Below are positions 1 to 7,904 of a stretch of DNA of 9,596 bases, piece after piece. Where the stretch lies: contig PLZT01000378.1 in the NCBI GenBank assembly GCA_003152255.1, forward strand, positions 1 to 9,596. Reading direction: 5' to 3'. How positions within the stretch are numbered: the stretch's first letter is position 1; each line of letters opens with the position of its first letter. Made by a program: the position numbers and the translations under genes. The stretch is from Methylocystaceae bacterium. Its GTDB lineage: Bacteria > Pseudomonadota > Alphaproteobacteria > Rhizobiales > Beijerinckiaceae. Below the pieces are notes generated by a model, which ran no database searches, was not told the DNA's origin, and saw nothing but the letters and a program-made list of their open reading frames with translations.

Positions 1-239
1 TCCAGAATTGCGAGGCCAGCTCTCCGCGACACGGCGCCCAAACATTTGACGCTCTTTTCGAGCGATATGTCCGTCGGACTTTGCCGTGCCTCGGTTGGAC
101 AATAGGCGCCGCATTGCGCGATGCCGCAGTCATACCTCGTGCCGGTAAGCCCAAGGCTTTCGCGCAGAACCCAAAGTGGCATGTTCTCCGTGACGGACAG
201 GCGGCGTTGAGTGCGATGAGCCAAGCCAATCCTATTCTA
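1..239 (-). pseudogene. Decayed, partial [2Fe-2S] subunit of an isoquinoline-oxidoreductase-like enzyme
   Basis: Read on the minus strand from the in-frame stop at 237-239 to the left edge, one frame stays open for about 79 codons. It contains the hallmark of the N-terminal plant-type ferredoxin domain of molybdenum hydroxylase small subunits: [14 protein letters not shown], then [19 protein letters not shown]. Family members usually read MPLLWVLR, then [10 protein letters not shown]. Here one Leu is missing, the Gly before the first Cys is Asp, and an extra Tyr changes the cluster spacing from C-x4-C-x2-C to C-x4-C-x3-C. A residue run resembling the start of the ferredoxin (IALN) sits just upstream in another frame, which suggests a frameshift. 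Near the edge, [16 protein letters not shown] still resembles the fourth-Cys region. No good start codon and ribosome site are visible; ATG at 180-182 would begin inside the domain. It differs clearly from the intact small subunit at 1027-1548, so it is not a recent copy of it. I read it as a pseudogene, but sequencing errors or a divergent live gene remain possible. Confidence 0.6.
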
Positions 240-247
240 GGGCCTAA

Positions 248-276
248 GCCGCCGCAAGCGCGGACCAAGCGGCGAC
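248..276 (-). terminator. Possible hairpin downstream of the redox operon
   Basis: An 8-bp stem with one G-U pair (gtcgccgc on the minus strand pairing with gcggcggc) encloses a 13-nt loop, about 128 nt beyond the cytochrome stop codon. No T-run follows it on the minus strand, so it is a weak candidate for transcription termination. Such stems are common in GC-rich DNA. The rest of 240-403 holds no gene I can recognise. Confidence 0.2.
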
Positions 277-403
277 GTCTCAGTCGCAATTGTTTCTGCC
301 GTTTGCGGGATACGCGGAGCGAACGATGAGCATCGGTGTTTCAGGCACGGCGAAATCCTCGCCAAATTTCAACCAAGCCTCGGCGCCCGTCCTCTTTGCT
401 CCA

Positions 404-1024
404 CTAAGGGCACACCGCCCCTGAATCCACCCAAGCCTCGACGAGCGCACCGGCTTCCTTTTGTGTTCCTGGCGCTGGCTTTCGGCCGGAGCCGGGTGCC
501 CAGGCCCAGCCGACAAGCGTGTCTTTGCCGATATGGTCTACCAGATCGCGCAGCGACCGGTTGCCGTTCCGCTTCGGGTCTTTGATCTGCGCGCAGATCT
601 GGGAGCCGGTTTTTCGTTCCCAGGCCATTTCACGCGGCGCCAGATGCCATTCCGCATGACCGGGCATGTGGCCCGGATCGAAATTGGCGCTCTCATGACA
701 GATAGGACAGCGCATGGTCTCGAGTCCGAATCCGTCCTTGCCGCGAAAGACCGGTGGCTGGTGCAAGCGAGTCGTATCGCCCTGGCGGGGGCGATCACCG
801 GCGGGATGGCAGTTCGTGCATCGCGGATTGGTCAGCACTTTGCTGAGTTCGGTAAAATAAGCGGCCGAGCGTTTGTTGATATCGGTGATGGCCGAGAAAC
901 TCTCCGGCGAGGCCAGCATGTTCGAACCGGTGACCGACCCGGCGGACCCCGGCGCGTCCGCCGCCGCGACCTTGACCAACACCAATGCCGAGATCAGGAC
1001 CGGGAGCCGCCATTTGGGTCTCAT
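404..1024 (-). CDS. Exported diheme c-type cytochrome of the isoquinoline 1-oxidoreductase type
   Basis: This 206-aa protein has an N-terminal signal peptide (a basic MRPKWR, a hydrophobic stretch to about residue 19, then AAADA), so it should act in the periplasm. Two heme-c attachment motifs are visible: CTNCH at residues 69-73 and CPICH at 106-110. The order of blocks ([64 protein letters not shown], a final VCP) matches, from family knowledge, small proteins often annotated 'isoquinoline 1-oxidoreductase subunit' that lie beside molybdenum hydroxylase genes. The expected role is to take electrons from the [2Fe-2S] subunit and pass them to the respiratory chain. Its ATG lies 2 nt after the stop of the small-subunit gene, so it is the last gene of the operon and probably translated by coupling. 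The axial heme ligands other than the motif His residues cannot be assigned with certainty. The family call is strong; the electron-transfer partner is inferred. Confidence 0.88.
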   Translation of the reverse strand: MRPKWRLPVLISALVLVKVAAADAPGSAGSVTGSNMLASPESFSAITDINKRSAAYFTELSKVLTNPRCTNCHPAGDRPRQGDTTRLHQPPVFRGKDGFGLETMRCPICHESANFDPGHMPGHAEWHLAPREMAWERKTGSQICAQIKDPKRNGNRSLRDLVDHIGKDTLVGWAWAPGSGRKPAPGTQKEAGALVEAWVDSGAVCP

Positions 1025-1026
1025 CT

Positions 1027-1548
1027 TCAGCCACCCTTCAGAAAACGCCCGGGGTTAGCGAGAATTACGTCCCGCACAGCCTCGTGATATTTGACGTAGC
1101 CCGTACACCGGCAAAGGTGGCCGTCGAGCGCTTCCGCGATGGTTGTCTCTAGATCGACGCGGGCCACCGGCGTTCTCGCCAATCGCTCCATCAGAACCTG
1201 ACCCTCGTTGAGAAACCCTGGAGTGCAATAGCCGCACTGGAACGCGAAATGCTCGATGAAGGCTTTCTGCAGCATGGTCAGTTGGCCGTCCTTGGCGTGT
1301 CCCTCGACGGTGCGGATCTTCTTGCCATGGAAGCTTGCCGCCGACATGACACAGGTCGGGTGGGTGTGACTGGTGCCGTCCGGCAGATCGACGATGACCA
1401 CGCAGCTTAGACACTGCGCGGCGCCGCATCCGAACTTTGTGCCTGTCATCCCAAGAAATTCGCGCAGGAAATCGTTCATCGTCAGATCGTCGCGCACGTC
1501 CATCGGTCCGTGGGCGCGACCGTTGATCGTCAGGGCAAGTTGCGTCAT
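1027..1548 (-). CDS. iorA: [2Fe-2S] small subunit of a xanthine-dehydrogenase-family (isoquinoline-oxidoreductase-like) enzyme
   Basis: This 173-aa protein carries the two [2Fe-2S] cluster domains of molybdenum hydroxylases. The N-terminal plant-type ferredoxin domain has Cys41, Cys46 and Cys49 ([10 protein letters not shown]) and a fourth Cys at 66. The C-terminal helical domain has Cys105 and Cys108 (CGYCTPG), then Cys146 and Cys148 (CRCTGY). All eight ligands are present, so it should be functional and carry electrons from the molybdenum centre. Its length is usual for the family (about 150-175 aa). The ATG overlaps the TGA of the large-subunit gene as ATGA (1545-1548), with GAGG 7 nt upstream of the start, a classic translational-coupling arrangement. 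It has no signal peptide. Since the large subunit has a Tat signal, it most likely folds with that subunit in the cytoplasm and is exported with it. The gene symbol is by family resemblance; the substrate is unknown. Confidence 0.92.
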   Translation of the reverse strand: MTQLALTINGRAHGPMDVRDDLTMNDFLREFLGMTGTKFGCGAAQCLSCVVIVDLPDGTSHTHPTCVMSAASFHGKKIRTVEGHAKDGQLTMLQKAFIEHFAFQCGYCTPGFLNEGQVLMERLARTPVARVDLETTIAEALDGHLCRCTGYVKYHEAVRDVILANPGRFLKGG

Positions 1549-4364
1549 GCGAGCCCTCGCTTCACCATATCCTGAGTGACCGGCAGCGATTGGAAGCGGC
1601 GCCCGGTCGCGTCGAAGATGGCGTTCAACAGCGCGGGAACGACAGGAATCATCACAACCTCGGCCATGCCTTTCGGCGGTTCGTTCGATGCGAGCGGCGG
1701 CAAAATCTCGATTTCCAGATCATGCAGCGGCAAGTCGGATCCGCGCGCCACGAGATATTGGCCGAGATTCCATTGTCCATTGCCGGGCCCGTCCTCGAAC
1801 GGGGGCAGAGTCTCGAGCAGCGCGTAGCCCACGCCCATCGCGAACCCCCCGTGCGCCTGCCCAAGCACCACCTCGGGAACGAGCGCCTTGCCGCATTCCA
1901 GGACGCTGTATGCCTTTGCGATGCGGAGCGCTCCGGTCGCGCGCTCGATCTCTACGCGAACCAGCGTGCCGCAAAGCGACGAAAAGGCTGTCCCGATTCG
2001 ATTGTAGTCGGTGGGCGGAAAGGCCACCGCCTTACGATCGAGGCGCGTGAACTCGTCGGCTCCGTAACGCACGGCCAGCGCGTCGATGTCAGCCGACCAG
2101 TCCTTGCCGGCAATGTGGAAAGTTCCCCGCGACCAGGCCCAACGCGAAAAAGCATGCGCCATCGCGCCCGTCACGCCCTTCTGGGCATGCGCCTTCGCCG
2201 CGATGGCGGACAAGGGCAACGGGGAGAGCCCGGTCATGATCAAAGTATCTCCCTGCCAGTAGGCCTGATCCGACTGCTTGGCTCTCGGATCGGTCCGTTT
2301 GATGCCCCAAAGCGAGAGCGCCGCGGGCCACAGTCCGAAGTGGAATATGATGCGCGCCGCCTCCGCCACCGCCTGACTTCCGACGTGGGCGCCGATCGAG
2401 GCGCTGGTCGCAGAACTGATCGCGGGCACCCAGCGCGGGTTCTTCGCCGCTTTGTCCTGGGCCGCCTGGGTGATCGTATAGGCGTCGCCGGACGTCATGA
2501 GTTCGAGCGCGTCGAACACGTCGACCTGCGCCAGCGTCACCTCGTCGGCGATCCCGCCAATATGGATCGCGGCTCGATTGGCCAAGGCGGTTCCGATGCC
2601 GTTGCCCATCTCCACGGCGTCGCCGTGAATCGAGATGCGGCCTTCCGGATCGATCTGGATCGATCCGAGCGAACAATCCGCGCCCGTTCCGTAGTCCTTG
2701 GCGGAGCACGCGACACCGGTGCCGACGAGGAACCCTGGTTTTGGACGCGCCTTCTCTTCGGCGCGCGTTCGCCAAATCGGATGTTTATCGAGCTTGTCGA
2801 GGATTTCCTGGGTGCGCACCGACACCGAGTAGGGATTGCCCGTCAACGTCCGGCCACCGGGGCGCAACGCGTTGCGCCGGCGGAACTCGATTGGATCCAT
2901 CGGAAGCGCGGTCGCCGCCTCGTCGATCAGCACCTCAAGCGCGGTCATCGTCTGCAGCGTTCCATACCCCCGCATGGATCCGGCGGTGACGCCGCGCGAA
3001 TGGACCGCGACCGTGGTCACGTCGACCTTGGGAATATCGTAGATGCCGATCGCGCCCGTAGCGCCGACGATCGCGACGCTGATCGAGTAGTTCATCAGGC
3101 CGCCGCCGTCGAGGACGTGGTCGGCCGCGAATGCTACGATCTTTCCGCTCGCCCGCTCGACGCCGATCCACGACCGCATCTTGAATGCGTGGCGCTTGAT
3201 GCCGCCCTGGAACTGTTGAAATCGATCATGCGCCAGGCGAACCGCATGGCCCGGATAGAACATCGCGGCCAGCGCCACGTAGAGCGGAAACGGCGTATGG
3301 TCGCGGCCGCCGAAGCCGCCGCCAATATAGGCGAATTGGGCATCGATGGTCCTCGGCTTGAAAGAGGCATTCGCTTCACCGAGGAGGAACGCGACCGCCT
3401 TGGTCGCTTCGAAGGGCGATTGTACGCCCAGCACGATTTCCAGCTTCGCGGCATGCGGGTCATACCACGCAAGCCCGCATTCGGGCTCGAGGAACATCGG
3501 ATCCACCGATTGCGTCTCGAATTCACGATCGAGCATCAGGATGGCCGGGTTCTCGGCGACGAGCTGCGCGCGTATCGCCTCGCCATGGGTGGCGCCCTTG
3601 ACGTACTCGCCGCCCTTGGCGACCGGAAGCGGCTTCCAGATCGGCCGTCCGGAACTCTCCAGGAGGCCGGGGCTTACCCAGCCTTCCTGAAGCGGCGAAT
3701 AGATATCGGGAGCGTCAGGCGTCGCTCCGGCCACTCGGGTGAAACGGAACGCGCCATAGTTCGGGACGGCAACCGGGTCGGTTTCAGCACCGAATTTTAG
3801 GAAATCGCCGTCGCGCAAAACGAGCCGCGCTCTATCGAAGGCGTCGAAACTCTCGAAAATCAGCAAAGCCACCGGCTGGCCGAGATAAGAGGGAGTCTTG
3901 CCGGTCGGGCAGAAAAGATCCCCGGCGTAGAATTCCGGCACGCGAGCCCCAATGCGTGCGAGATCATCAGCCGTCACGACGACCGTAGGCTGAGCAGCCT
4001 CGCCAAGTCGCGTCAAGTCAAACCCCACATAAACATGGGTTGCATCCGCTGCGCGGATCAGCAGAGCATGTGACGTGGTGGCCGGCCAACCCGGAAGATC
4101 GGAGGCCCGGAAGTCGGAAGCATAGAGCTTGGCGCCTGTTACCTTGGCGACGCCGTCGACGCGACCGACCGCCGGCTTCCAGACGCCTCTTCCGGGCAGC
4201 GTTTCACGCGCCAGAAAAGCGGATGTGTCAGCCAGGGCGAGCCGTGAAACGCCAAGAGTGATGCCGCTTACGGCGGTCAACTTCATGAATTCTCGTCGCG
4301 AAGCGTCTATGACTTTTCCCCTTTTCTTAACTTCGAGGCGACGTTGGCGCGAAGCAGCTAGCAC
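1545..4364 (-). CDS. iorB: Tat-exported molybdopterin-binding large subunit, isoquinoline-oxidoreductase / xanthine dehydrogenase family
   Basis: This 939-aa catalytic subunit would bind the molybdenum cofactor and hydroxylate an aldehyde or N-heterocyclic substrate. A twin-arginine signal (SRREFMK, residues 22-28, then a mild hydrophobic stretch ending LALA at about 45) points to export in folded form. Recognisable blocks are VGRVDGVAKVTGAKLYASD at the start of the mature part, a cofactor-contact glycine loop GGGFGGRD (348-355), SMRGYGTLQT with the conserved Arg and Gln, EMGNGIGT (usually G-Q-G), and near the end KGMAEVV. In that last block Glu902 occupies the place of the catalytic Glu of the family's usual GVGEP. 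The start is GTG at 4362-4364, because no ATG precedes the RR motif; GGGGAA lies 4 nt upstream of it. It begins 24 nt after the multicopper oxidase gene and overlaps the small-subunit gene by 4 nt. It is longer than the roughly 750-800 aa typical of IorB. The family is certain; isoquinoline as substrate is not implied. Confidence 0.92.
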   Translation of the reverse strand: MLAASRQRRLEVKKRGKVIDASRREFMKLTAVSGITLGVSRLALADTSAFLARETLPGRGVWKPAVGRVDGVAKVTGAKLYASDFRASDLPGWPATTSHALLIRAADATHVYVGFDLTRLGEAAQPTVVVTADDLARIGARVPEFYAGDLFCPTGKTPSYLGQPVALLIFESFDAFDRARLVLRDGDFLKFGAETDPVAVPNYGAFRFTRVAGATPDAPDIYSPLQEGWVSPGLLESSGRPIWKPLPVAKGGEYVKGATHGEAIRAQLVAENPAILMLDREFETQSVDPMFLEPECGLAWYDPHAAKLEIVLGVQSPFEATKAVAFLLGEANASFKPRTIDAQFAYIGGGFGGRDHTPFPLYVALAAMFYPGHAVRLAHDRFQQFQGGIKRHAFKMRSWIGVERASGKIVAFAADHVLDGGGLMNYSISVAIVGATGAIGIYDIPKVDVTTVAVHSRGVTAGSMRGYGTLQTMTALEVLIDEAATALPMDPIEFRRRNALRPGGRTLTGNPYSVSVRTQEILDKLDKHPIWRTRAEEKARPKPGFLVGTGVACSAKDYGTGADCSLGSIQIDPEGRISIHGDAVEMGNGIGTALANRAAIHIGGIADEVTLAQVDVFDALELMTSGDAYTITQAAQDKAAKNPRWVPAISSATSASIGAHVGSQAVAEAARIIFHFGLWPAALSLWGIKRTDPRAKQSDQAYWQGDTLIMTGLSPLPLSAIAAKAHAQKGVTGAMAHAFSRWAWSRGTFHIAGKDWSADIDALAVRYGADEFTRLDRKAVAFPPTDYNRIGTAFSSLCGTLVRVEIERATGALRIAKAYSVLECGKALVPEVVLGQAHGGFAMGVGYALLETLPPFEDGPGNGQWNLGQYLVARGSDLPLHDLEIEILPPLASNEPPKGMAEVVMIPVVPALLNAIFDATGRRFQSLPVTQDMVKRGLA

Positions 4365-4388
4365 GACGTTCCCCGAAGTCGATTCCTC

Positions 4389-7300
4389 CTAGTCACCACC
4401 GACGACGACCAATCGCGCGCCGTCCAAGGATAAGATCTCACCCAAAGGCTTCGGCTGCAGAACCGTGGCCTTTGGACTCGCCCTGACGAAATCGAACTTG
4501 AGGACGCGAGCACCTTGCGTGGATGTTCCGCTTACCAGCAGGTTCGCGCCCGTGGGCGTGCTCGTCGTGGCGACTTGTGCGCCAGAGGCTCCAGCAAACG
4601 GCTCGAAGCTAGCGATTTCGCGGAACGTGGCGCCATGATCGTGCCCCGCGGGACTTTCCAGATACATCGCGGGACCGCCATCCAGCGCCGAACCGCTCGA
4701 ATACACCTTGACGGTCCCCTTGTCCGCGAGCTGGCCGACGATGATGCGCTTGGCGCCGCCGAGCGATCCCGCGAGCCAGCCCGTTCCGATGGAAACGCCG
4801 CCATGGTACTCTGTGCCGAACGGCAGGAACGAGGTCGTGTTTACCGGTGTGTCGACCGCGGCTTTCCGGGCATCGCCATGCGCAATCGGCGTGGTCAGCG
4901 GAAAGACGAACACCTTGACCGTCGCGATGCTTCCCGGACCGGAAGCGGTGACGAGGCTGTTCCGGCCGGTCGAAAAATCCACGAAACCGGCTGCGAGGCT
5001 GACGCCGGACGTGTCGTCGCCATTGGGCCTGAATGACGAAAAGACCGGCGGCGCGACACCCGGCGACGCGGGCAGACTTGTGCCATATACCCGCACTTCG
5101 CTTGGCGAACCAGCGCCCGAACCAACGACGAGGTTGTCGGAAGTCGTCCCATCGATCTGGGTGGCGGCCACGGAGACGCCGCCGCGCATTTCGGGAGGGA
5201 AGGCCTGAAACCTCGCCAATTCAGTCTGGAAAGGCTTGCCGGCCTTTTGACTGCCGGAGTAGACGACCACCTCCGGCGCATGATCCTTGCCCGCGCCGAC
5301 GACGAGGTCGAGGACCCCGTCGCCATCGACGTCGGCCATGGCGATGCTGACAGCGCCTTCGTAGCCCGGGAAGGGGACCATGGTGGCGATTTGGCGGTCG
5401 TCCTTGCCGTCGAACAAGCGAACCTCCGTCGGCTTGCCGGCGCCGCCCGCCACCGTCGCCGCGTAGCTGGACACCGCCGGTATGACGTTGATGAGCGCCA
5501 TAAGTCCGTTGTCCTCGTGGTTGAGGCGATGGCAATGCATAACGAACAGGCCGATGTAATCGTCGAACCGTGTTCGGATCGACAGGATGCCCGGCTGGAT
5601 TACGCTCTCGTCGATTTGCATGATCGGAGCCGGCGCGTTGCTGTTGTCGGCGGCAAAATGGTCCGGGCCCGTGTGCACGCCTGTCGTTGGATCGAAGTAA
5701 TCAACCACCTGAAAGTCGTTGACGTGGACGTGAATGGGATGTTCGTCATTGTTATGGTTGATGAATTTCCATTCCTCGACGGAGCCGAGGCGCGGCTGGA
5801 TCAACGGCATGTTGGGGAAGGCGGCGCTATCGAAAGCATAGACGAATGCCTTTGGGTCGGCCGAGGTCGCCTTGTTGTTCAAGAATCCGCCGGAAATCAG
5901 AATTTTTCGCGTTACGTCGGGCCTGGTCTTGGCAAGATCGACGAAGGAGGTATATGCGCCCAGCTTTTGCCCCTCGACGAAGGCCGTCGTCACGCCCTTC
6001 CCCTGTGAGGGTGCCGCCCTCACCAGCACCTGGGTGGGAAAGGCGAAGAAGCCGTCGGCATAGCTCACGGCCGAAGGCAGGACGCTGAGGCTGCCGAGCA
6101 CCGCGGGAGGATTTTCCGTTCCATTGCTGGTGTAGAGCACGCCGGGCGCGGTAATCGTCTTGGCGCCTTCACCTCGCGGCGGCATCTCGAGGATCAGATC
6201 GCCCTTGGCTGGCATCGTCACCGCGATTGCGTACCGGCTGGCGGGCGAAATGACCAGACGAGTCCCGTTTCCCGTAACCGGATAATGGACGGCGAGCGAG
6301 GGATTGCCGTCCTGCCCGACGATCGCGATAGGCGGGTGCCGTCCCGTCGTCGTTTCCGTGAGTTGGACGCTCATATAGGCGAAGTCGCTCACATTCGCGA
6401 GCACCCAGATCTCGGTTTGGCCCGGCCTGCTCCGGATGGTCGGTTCAAACTGCCCGTTGACCGTGAACTGCACGTCACGCTTGCTGTCCGGCAGCGACGG
6501 ATCGGCCGGAACATCCTTTTCGGTCTGCCCGTCAGCCGCCGTGAAGGTTTGAAGATTGCTGGGAATCGTCTGAAAAAGCCCCCGATTGTTGCTGATCGAT
6601 AGCGGGCCCGCGTACCAGACGGTGAAGTACGTGGCGCCAACCTTGGATTGGGCGAAGTTGACGGGAGCAAGCAGCGGTCGATAAGCGCCCTTCGCCAGTT
6701 CGTCCCCCTTGGGCGGCGCAATCGTGCTGACATATTGCGGCCAGTCAGGATTGTCGAGCTGCGCCAGGCCGCCGGCGCGATCGAACACGAAATTATACTG
6801 AAGCAGCATGTTGCGGATAGGGATCCGTTTTTTCGTCACCACCGAAAGGTTGCCGTCCGTGCGCCCGATCGACAGAAGGCCGGCCAGACCGGTATAGGTC
6901 TGCGGCCCCGTCAAGGTGTGAAGGTGGCTGTGATACCAGTATGCCCCCTGCGGCATGTTTATTGGAATGTTGTAGGTATAGGTGTTCGACATACCCGCCG
7001 CGATGTGCAGCATGACGTTGTCGGAATTGCCTTTCGGGCTGACGTGAAGGCCGTGAACATGCAGATTGAGCGGCGACGACTTCATTTGTATCGGGTAAAG
7101 CGGAACTGTGCCGTTCGTCGCTGTATATTGCGGACTGAAGTAGTCCGCGATGGTCAGGCCGGTCAGTGCGTTGTCTAGATGTACGATCAGGGTCTCGCCT
7201 GGATAAACCTGCAAGGTCGGCGCGGGATAGAGGCCGTCTCCGGACACTTTTCCGTCCGACGGCGCGCCGCGGATCACTTCATAGTCAAAGAGCAGGAAGT

Positions 7301-7556
7301 TTTGGACTGGCGTGGTCACCGTATCCAGCGAGGCCACAGCCTGACGCGCGGTCAGCCTAACCTCAAGGACGCCATCCTTGCTCGCCAGCGTTACCGGCTC
7401 GCGAAACTCGGAAGCGCCCTTCTCCGGGGCATCACCAGCAGCATTTGCGCGAACCGCCAAACCAGTCGCGAACAACATTGACAATGCGGCGACCGAGCCG
7501 ACGAGCGCGGTGCGAAACTGGCGACAAAATCCGCGATAGCCGGAACGATGACGCAT
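4389..7556 (-). CDS. Exported multicopper oxidase fused to a C-terminal FG-GAP/VCBS-like propeller
   Basis: This 1055-aa protein starts with a Sec-type signal peptide: a basic MRHRSGYRGFCRQFR, a hydrophobic LVGSVAALSMLFATGLAV, and a likely cut after RANAA. Residues of about 60-695 form a laccase-like three-cupredoxin oxidase with all expected copper ligands: HVH 166-168, HSH 209-211, HPIHVH 606-611, and HCHRLNH 674-680 with the blue-copper Cys675. The residue ten after this Cys, the type-1 axial position, is Leu685, not the Met common in bacterial enzymes. After about residue 704 come five tandem units of about 60-65 aa, each with F-x-x-F/P, then G-G-V-S-[VI]-A, then VVGxG and a V-x-V-Y strand. 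A half unit (TEVRLFDG) precedes them. The first unit keeps a calcium-type DVDGDGVLD loop (Asp742, 744, 746, 750). The enzyme should couple one-electron substrate oxidation to O2 reduction in the periplasm; the substrate is unknown. ATG 7554-7556 has GGAGA 4 nt upstream. It is the first gene of the operon. The length is about twice that of ordinary laccases. Confidence 0.93.
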   Translation of the reverse strand: MRHRSGYRGFCRQFRTALVGSVAALSMLFATGLAVRANAAGDAPEKGASEFREPVTLASKDGVLEVRLTARQAVASLDTVTTPVQNFLLFDYEVIRGAPSDGKVSGDGLYPAPTLQVYPGETLIVHLDNALTGLTIADYFSPQYTATNGTVPLYPIQMKSSPLNLHVHGLHVSPKGNSDNVMLHIAAGMSNTYTYNIPINMPQGAYWYHSHLHTLTGPQTYTGLAGLLSIGRTDGNLSVVTKKRIPIRNMLLQYNFVFDRAGGLAQLDNPDWPQYVSTIAPPKGDELAKGAYRPLLAPVNFAQSKVGATYFTVWYAGPLSISNNRGLFQTIPSNLQTFTAADGQTEKDVPADPSLPDSKRDVQFTVNGQFEPTIRSRPGQTEIWVLANVSDFAYMSVQLTETTTGRHPPIAIVGQDGNPSLAVHYPVTGNGTRLVISPASRYAIAVTMPAKGDLILEMPPRGEGAKTITAPGVLYTSNGTENPPAVLGSLSVLPSAVSYADGFFAFPTQVLVRAAPSQGKGVTTAFVEGQKLGAYTSFVDLAKTRPDVTRKILISGGFLNNKATSADPKAFVYAFDSAAFPNMPLIQPRLGSVEEWKFINHNNDEHPIHVHVNDFQVVDYFDPTTGVHTGPDHFAADNSNAPAPIMQIDESVIQPGILSIRTRFDDYIGLFVMHCHRLNHEDNGLMALINVIPAVSSYAATVAGGAGKPTEVRLFDGKDDRQIATMVPFPGYEGAVSIAMADVDGDGVLDLVVGAGKDHAPEVVVYSGSQKAGKPFQTELARFQAFPPEMRGGVSVAATQIDGTTSDNLVVGSGAGSPSEVRVYGTSLPASPGVAPPVFSSFRPNGDDTSGVSLAAGFVDFSTGRNSLVTASGPGSIATVKVFVFPLTTPIAHGDARKAAVDTPVNTTSFLPFGTEYHGGVSIGTGWLAGSLGGAKRIIVGQLADKGTVKVYSSGSALDGGPAMYLESPAGHDHGATFREIASFEPFAGASGAQVATTSTPTGANLLVSGTSTQGARVLKFDFVRASPKATVLQPKPLGEILSLDGARLVVVGGD

Positions 7557-7752
7557 AATTTCTCCATGGAACTTACGTCGCGCGGCGACTTATGGCACGC
7601 TTTCTCTGAGCTTGGCGGAAAAAGCATTCCACGAAGCTTAGGATCGTTCTTCGACAAGCGCCAGCCTATATTCGTCTCTGCGATGCCTACGGCCACTATC
7701 TCTGCGAGATGGCGCCGCGCGAGCAGGTCGCGCGTGTGTAGAGCATTAATGT

Positions 7753-7770
7753 GCGGTCCCGCAGGACCGC
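7753..7770. repeat. Perfect 7-bp inverted repeat with 4-nt loop
   Basis: GCGGTCC, CGCA, GGACCGC form a perfect short hairpin about 200 bp upstream of the multicopper oxidase start. It has no T-tract on either strand, so it does not look like an intrinsic terminator. It could be an operator or a chance GC-rich palindrome. In the weak open frame it would simply encode Gly-Pro-Ala-Gly-Pro. Confidence 0.35.
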
Positions 7771-7886
7771 CCGATGCGGTGATCTTGTAGCCGCTTCCGG
7801 CGTTCGAAACCTTCCTAATCTTCCACTTATGGGCGGCCATCCTTTCAAAGAAGCGTAGGATCAATTGGGATGCCGAATCGACCCAA

Positions 7887-7904
7887 CCGTCGTCCCAACG
7901 ACGG
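7887..7904. repeat. Second perfect 7-bp inverted repeat with 4-nt loop
   Basis: CCGTCGT, CCCA, ACGACGG form a perfect hairpin of the same geometry as the one at 7753-7770 but with a different sequence, so the two are not copies of one binding site. No function can be assigned. Confidence 0.3.

Noticed and set aside
81..329. 82-codon plus-strand open frame at the left edge
   Set aside because: It lies opposite the ferredoxin-like remnant, is basic and low in acidic residues, and shows no family features.
280..516. Minus-strand open frame containing EAWLKFGEDFAVPETPMLIV beyond the cytochrome stop
   Set aside because: It overlaps the cytochrome gene in another frame, has no ribosome site or known family, and only about 30 residues look protein-like.
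1590..3800. 736-codon open frame on the plus strand opposite the molybdenum subunit gene
   Set aside because: Arg- and Gly-rich translation without any domain; it is the usual antisense shadow of a GC-rich gene whose own product is clearly recognised.
7590..7610. TGGCACG resembling the -24 box of a sigma-54 promoter on the plus strand
   Set aside because: No matching -12 TTGC element at the correct spacing, and it points away from the oxidase gene.
7795..7820. GTTCGAAACC resembling a tRNA T-loop
   Set aside because: The flanking bases do not form a T-stem and no acceptor or anticodon arm can be drawn around it.
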